64,000 bases of DNA from Enterobacteriaceae endosymbiont of Plateumaris rustica. Lineage in GTDB: Bacteria > Pseudomonadota > Gammaproteobacteria > Enterobacterales > Enterobacteriaceae. The DNA lies in contig NZ_CP046228.1 of the NCBI RefSeq assembly GCF_012562965.1, positions 2,325-66,324 of the forward strand. Direction: 5' to 3'. This document shows, piece after piece, positions 60,566 through 64,000 of this stretch. The translations under genes and the position numbers were made by a program. A model generated the notes under the pieces. It did no database searches and was not told the DNA's origin. It saw only the letters and a list, made by a program, of their open reading frames with translations. Numbering within the stretch: position 1 is the first letter of the stretch; each line of letters begins with the position of its first letter.

Positions 60566-63343
60566 TTAAACAAATAATCGACTTTCACCAGTTCCTTTTA
60601 TATTATTTATACAACGATTACAAATATTATTAGTAAGTTCTATATAATAATACCAACATCTTAAACATTTTTTTCCAATAAATTTTGTTATTTTAAATTT
60701 ATTTATCAATATATTATTACAATCTTTTTTAGATTTTATAACAGTAACAGAAGAGACTAATAAAAAAAATTTTAACTCATTACCTAATAATAATAATTTA
60801 TTATAAATATTTTTGTTTAAATATAAAATAATATTAGCTTCTAAAGAACTACCTATAATATTTTTTTCTCTTGCATATTCAATAATTTTATTTACTTCAA
60901 TTTTTAGTTTAAATAAATCATCCCAATAATTATTGTTCATAATTTCATATGAAGACAGTTCAAATAATTTAGAATACCATTCTTCTGTAAATACATATTT
61001 TGATCTTTTACCAGGAATATAATTCCAGATTTCATCTGCTGTAAAAGATAATATAGGAGCAATCCATCTTACTAATGCTTCAATTATTAAATATAATGTA
61101 GTTTGACTACTTAATCTAGCTATACTATTTTTTTTAAAAGTATATTGTCTATCTTTAATAATTTCTAAATAAAAAGAACTCATATCAATAGAACAAAATT
61201 TCATTATTTTTTTTACTACATTTTTTATGTTATAATTATTATAATCATTAATTATATCATTTTGTGTTAATTTAGTTTTACTAATAATCCATTTATCTAA
61301 TACTAACATATATTTTTTTTTTAACATATTTTCTTCAGGAATAAATCCATTTAAATTAGACAATAAAAATCTTGCTGTATTACGAATACGTCTATAAATT
61401 TCTGTAATTTTATTTAAAATATTTTCAGAAATACAAATTTCATTAGAATAATCAGTTGAGGCTACCCATAATCTTAATATATCACTACCTAATGAATTTA
61501 TTATTTTTTGAGGATGAATAATATTACCTAAAGATTTAGACATTTTTTTCCCTTGACTATCTACAGTAAATCCATGGCTAATTACTGTTTTATAAGGAGC
61601 TTCATTTTTTATTGAAGTAGAAATAATTAATGAAGAAATAAACCAACCTCTATATTGATCAGATCCTTCCAAATACATATCTATTTTTTTTTCTTTTAAA
61701 TATTTTATGTGTGAAATTACTGAATAATAAGTAGATCCAGAATCAAACCAAACATCTAATACATCTAAAACTTTTTTATAATTAATTGCATCTATACCTA
61801 AAAAATGTTTTATATCTAAATCCCACCATGCTTGTATACCTTTTTTTTCTATTATTTTTGCTATTAATTCTATAAATTTAATAGAGTTATTATGTATTTT
61901 TTGTGTTTTTTTATGTATAAATAATGGTATTGGTATACCCCAAAAACGTTGACGAGATATACACCAATCTGGTCTATTAATTAACATATTATACATTCTA
62001 TTAAATCCCCAATTAGGTATCCATACCACTTTTTTCATAGTTTTAAGTGTTAAATTTCTAAGATTATTTTGATCCATACTAATAAACCATTGAGGTGTGG
62101 CTTTAAAAATTACGGGTATTTTATGACGCCAACAATATGGATAACTATGTAAATAATTTTCTGATAAAAATAATGAATTATTTTTTGTTAAAATTAATTG
62201 AATTATTTTATCAGAATTAAATATATTTATACCATCTAAATTAGGATGTATTCCTTCAATAAAAAATCCTTTTTTATTAATTATATTTATTCCCTTAATA
62301 TTATTTTTATTACATATATTATAATCATCTAAACCATGATTTGGTGCAATATGAACAATTCCTGTTCCTGATTTTTCTGAGATATAATTAGTAATAATTA
62401 ACGGTGAAATGTTATTATTTATAGGATTATATAAAAAAATATTTTTAAAAAGATTTCCTTTTATTTCACATAATATATTCCAATCTAATATTTTAGATTT
62501 TTTCATTATTTTATCTACTAAATTTTTAGCAATAATTATAATTTCATTATTAATTTTAACTAATTGATAATTAATATCAGGATGTATTGCTAAAGCTTTA
62601 TTAGCAGGTATTGTCCATGGAGTTGTTGTCCATATTAATAATGAAATAATAAAATTATTTTTTAAATTATAAAATTTTTTAAAAAAATCAATATTAACAA
62701 TTTTAAATTTAATATATAATGACAATGATTTTTTATTTATATAATCTACTTCTGCTTCAGCTAAAGAAGAACAACAAGTAATACACCAATGTACTGGTTT
62801 TTCTCCTTTATATATATGATTATTTTGTAATATTTTACTAAATGTTCTAATAATATTAGCTTCTGTTTTAAATGACATAGTTAAGTATGGATTATTCCAA
62901 TCAGCAAAAATACCTAATCTAATAAAATCTTTTTTTTGTTTTTTTATTTGTTTTAATGCATATTTTCTACATTCTAATCTGAATTGAGATTGAGAAACTT
63001 TTTTATTTAAATTATTTAAATTTTGTTCTACTTTTTGTTCTATAGGTAAACCATGACAATCCCATCCAGGAATAAATGGAGAATTATATCCATCCATATT
63101 TTTTGATTTAATAATAATATCTTTTAAAATTTTATTAAAGGCATGACCAATATGAATATTTCCATTAGCATATGGTGGACCATCATGTAAAAAAAATATT
63201 TCCTTTTCTTTTTTAGAATTAAGTATTATTTGATATAAGTTATCATCATTCCATTTTTTTAATATATTCAATTCATTTTTAGAAAGATTTGCTTTCATTG
63301 GAAATTTAGTTTTTGGTAAATTTAGATTAAATTTATTTTTCAT
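60566..63343 (-). CDS. ileS: Isoleucyl-tRNA synthetase
   Basis: Class I synthetase with editing domain. The 925 residues compare with 938 in E. coli. HIGH as PPYANGNIHIGHAFN near 55-70, the CP1 editing region with WTTTPWTIPANKALAIHPD, KMSKS as GKKMSKSLGNII near 595, and the C-terminal zinc cysteines in KKCLRCWYY and CNRCINN. rpsT is divergent upstream, as in E. coli, but ribF, which precedes ileS there, is missing. Confidence 0.98.
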   Translation of the reverse strand: MKNKFNLNLPKTKFPMKANLSKNELNILKKWNDDNLYQIILNSKKEKEIFFLHDGPPYANGNIHIGHAFNKILKDIIIKSKNMDGYNSPFIPGWDCHGLPIEQKVEQNLNNLNKKVSQSQFRLECRKYALKQIKKQKKDFIRLGIFADWNNPYLTMSFKTEANIIRTFSKILQNNHIYKGEKPVHWCITCCSSLAEAEVDYINKKSLSLYIKFKIVNIDFFKKFYNLKNNFIISLLIWTTTPWTIPANKALAIHPDINYQLVKINNEIIIIAKNLVDKIMKKSKILDWNILCEIKGNLFKNIFLYNPINNNISPLIITNYISEKSGTGIVHIAPNHGLDDYNICNKNNIKGINIINKKGFFIEGIHPNLDGINIFNSDKIIQLILTKNNSLFLSENYLHSYPYCWRHKIPVIFKATPQWFISMDQNNLRNLTLKTMKKVVWIPNWGFNRMYNMLINRPDWCISRQRFWGIPIPLFIHKKTQKIHNNSIKFIELIAKIIEKKGIQAWWDLDIKHFLGIDAINYKKVLDVLDVWFDSGSTYYSVISHIKYLKEKKIDMYLEGSDQYRGWFISSLIISTSIKNEAPYKTVISHGFTVDSQGKKMSKSLGNIIHPQKIINSLGSDILRLWVASTDYSNEICISENILNKITEIYRRIRNTARFLLSNLNGFIPEENMLKKKYMLVLDKWIISKTKLTQNDIINDYNNYNIKNVVKKIMKFCSIDMSSFYLEIIKDRQYTFKKNSIARLSSQTTLYLIIEALVRWIAPILSFTADEIWNYIPGKRSKYVFTEEWYSKLFELSSYEIMNNNYWDDLFKLKIEVNKIIEYAREKNIIGSSLEANIILYLNKNIYNKLLLLGNELKFFLLVSSVTVIKSKKDCNNILINKFKITKFIGKKCLRCWYYYIELTNNICNRCINNIKGTGESRLFV

Positions 63344-63547
63344 ATTATAAATATTCCTTAAAAAATATTATTTATTATAAATTAATTATTTATAAATTTT
63401 TTAATAAATACTATTATATCTTATAAATTTAAATAAAATTAAATTTTATTTAAATTTAATTTTTAGATATAATAAAATAATATTTATGTAAATAAAATAT
63501 TAATAATCAGAATAAAAATTAAATTTATTATTATTAAAGAGAAGAAA

Positions 63548-63808
63548 ATGGCTAATATTAAATCATCTAAAAAAAGAGCAATTAAATCTGAAAAACAAAG
63601 AAAATATAATATGAGTTATCGTTCAATGTTACGTACTTATATAAAAAAAGTAAATAATGCGTTATTAACAAAAAATAAAGAATTAATACAAATAGCATTT
63701 AAACAAATGCAATCTGTTATTGATAAACAAGTAAGTCGAGGTTTAATACATAAAAATAAAGCTTCACGTCATAAATCAAGATTATATTTTAAAATGAATA
63801 ATATTTAA
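63548..63808 (+). CDS. rpsT: 30S ribosomal protein S20
   Basis: Binds the 5' domain and helix 44 of 16S rRNA. The 86 residues match E. coli (87): ANIKSSKKRAIKSEKQRKYN, RTYIKKVNNAL, and IHKNKASRHKSRLYFKMNN. Start is ATG with AAGAGAAG about 5 nt before it, unlike the inefficient UUG of E. coli, so the autogenous control described there may be altered. Divergent from ileS across 204 nt that hold no other gene. Confidence 0.97.
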   Translation: MANIKSSKKRAIKSEKQRKYNMSYRSMLRTYIKKVNNALLTKNKELIQIAFKQMQSVIDKQVSRGLIHKNKASRHKSRLYFKMNNI

Positions 63809-63825
63809 AATTTATTATTATAATT

Positions 63826-64000
63826 ATGAAAAATAATTTAATAAATACACCAATAAAAATTACAAAAAGAGCTATTAATAAAATTAAATGTCTTATTATA
63901 AAAAAAAATAATAAAAAAATAAAATTTAGAATCTTTATAATAGGAGGAGGATGTAATGGATTTAAATATGAATTTATTTTAGATAAAAAAATTAATAAAA
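63826..64000 (+). CDS. erpA: A-type iron-sulfur carrier ErpA, truncated by the window end
   Basis: An ATG at 63826 opens a frame of 58 codons that runs off the window. It reads MKNNLINTPIKITKRAINKI, then FRIFIIGGGCNGFKYEFILDKKINK. The GGGCNGF motif holds the first of three Fe-S-ligating cysteines of A-type carriers; the GGGC and N-terminal TPIKIT spacing fit ErpA better than IscA or SufA, though the missing C-terminus leaves some doubt. ErpA delivers [4Fe-4S] clusters, for example to LeuC. It lies 17 nt after rpsT. Confidence 0.85.
   Translation, partial: MKNNLINTPIKITKRAINKIKCLIIKKNNKKIKFRIFIIGGGCNGFKYEFILDKKINK

Overview
This window is a piece of the chromosome of a bacterium with a strongly reduced, very AT-rich genome. 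Almost every gene is a clear ortholog of an Escherichia coli/Enterobacterales gene, at similar length, and many neighbours still sit in the E. coli order. The protein similarities (MreB, CsrA, HspQ, RpoH, RNase II and YdjM are all close to the enterobacterial forms), the AT bias, the missing accessory genes, the shortened proteins and the retained amino-acid pathways together suggest a long-term, vertically inherited, nutrition-providing insect endosymbiont of the Enterobacterales. The species cannot be named from the sequence alone. recA, rpoH, mreB, csrA and murB are all present, so the genome is less eroded than the smallest symbionts.

Layout. 1-2388: 3' three quarters of a 23S rRNA and a 5S rRNA, followed by murB exactly as after E. 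coli rrnB. 3.5-8 kb: aroQ, then the mre remnant (mreB, mreC, tldD), tusE and tRNA-Ser(UGA). 8-11.6 kb: rsmI, rnpB, folD, tRNA-Arg(UCU), metB. 11.7-15.1 kb: tRNA-Lys, tRNA-Val, gltX, hspQ, alr. 15.1-16.7 kb: a decayed gsiC followed by an intact gsiD. 16.7-24.5 kb: metG, ydjM, rnb, ssb, then rpoH-ftsY/rsmD/tusA. 24.6-28.9 kb: recA-alaS-csrA-tRNA-Ser(GCU)-tRNA-Arg(ACG), an almost intact E. coli block. 29-38.3 kb: metE, dapD, ligA, cysS, dnaB, dusA. 38.4-42.4 kb: der-bamB-hisS. 42.7-47.2 kb: tadA, glyA, yajL, nusB-ribH-ribD. 47.5-52.2 kb: leuABCD. 52.2-56.8 kb: adk, dapA, glyS-glyQ. 57-59.2 kb: fieF-pfkA, rplY. 59.2-63.3 kb: dapB-lspA-ileS. 63.5 kb to the end: rpsT and the start of erpA.

Together the genes serve four main jobs: translation (rRNA, tRNA, eight aminoacyl-tRNA synthetase genes for seven amino acids, tRNA and rRNA modification, RNase P), essential amino-acid supply (leucine operon; lysine/diaminopimelate steps DapA, DapB, DapD; methionine steps MetB and MetE; a shikimate step AroQ), vitamin chemistry (RibD, RibH, FolD, GlyA) and a still functional envelope (MurB, Alr, MreB, MreC, BamB, LspA). 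I see no insertion sequence, prophage, CRISPR array, toxin-antitoxin pair or obvious laterally acquired island, and no convincing new biological system. The most interesting signals are the decaying glutathione-importer operon, the retention of the poorly understood YdjM, several long perfect inverted repeats in divergent promoter regions, tRNA genes that all lack an encoded CCA, and cofactor-enzyme genes (birA, ribF) absent from their usual positions.
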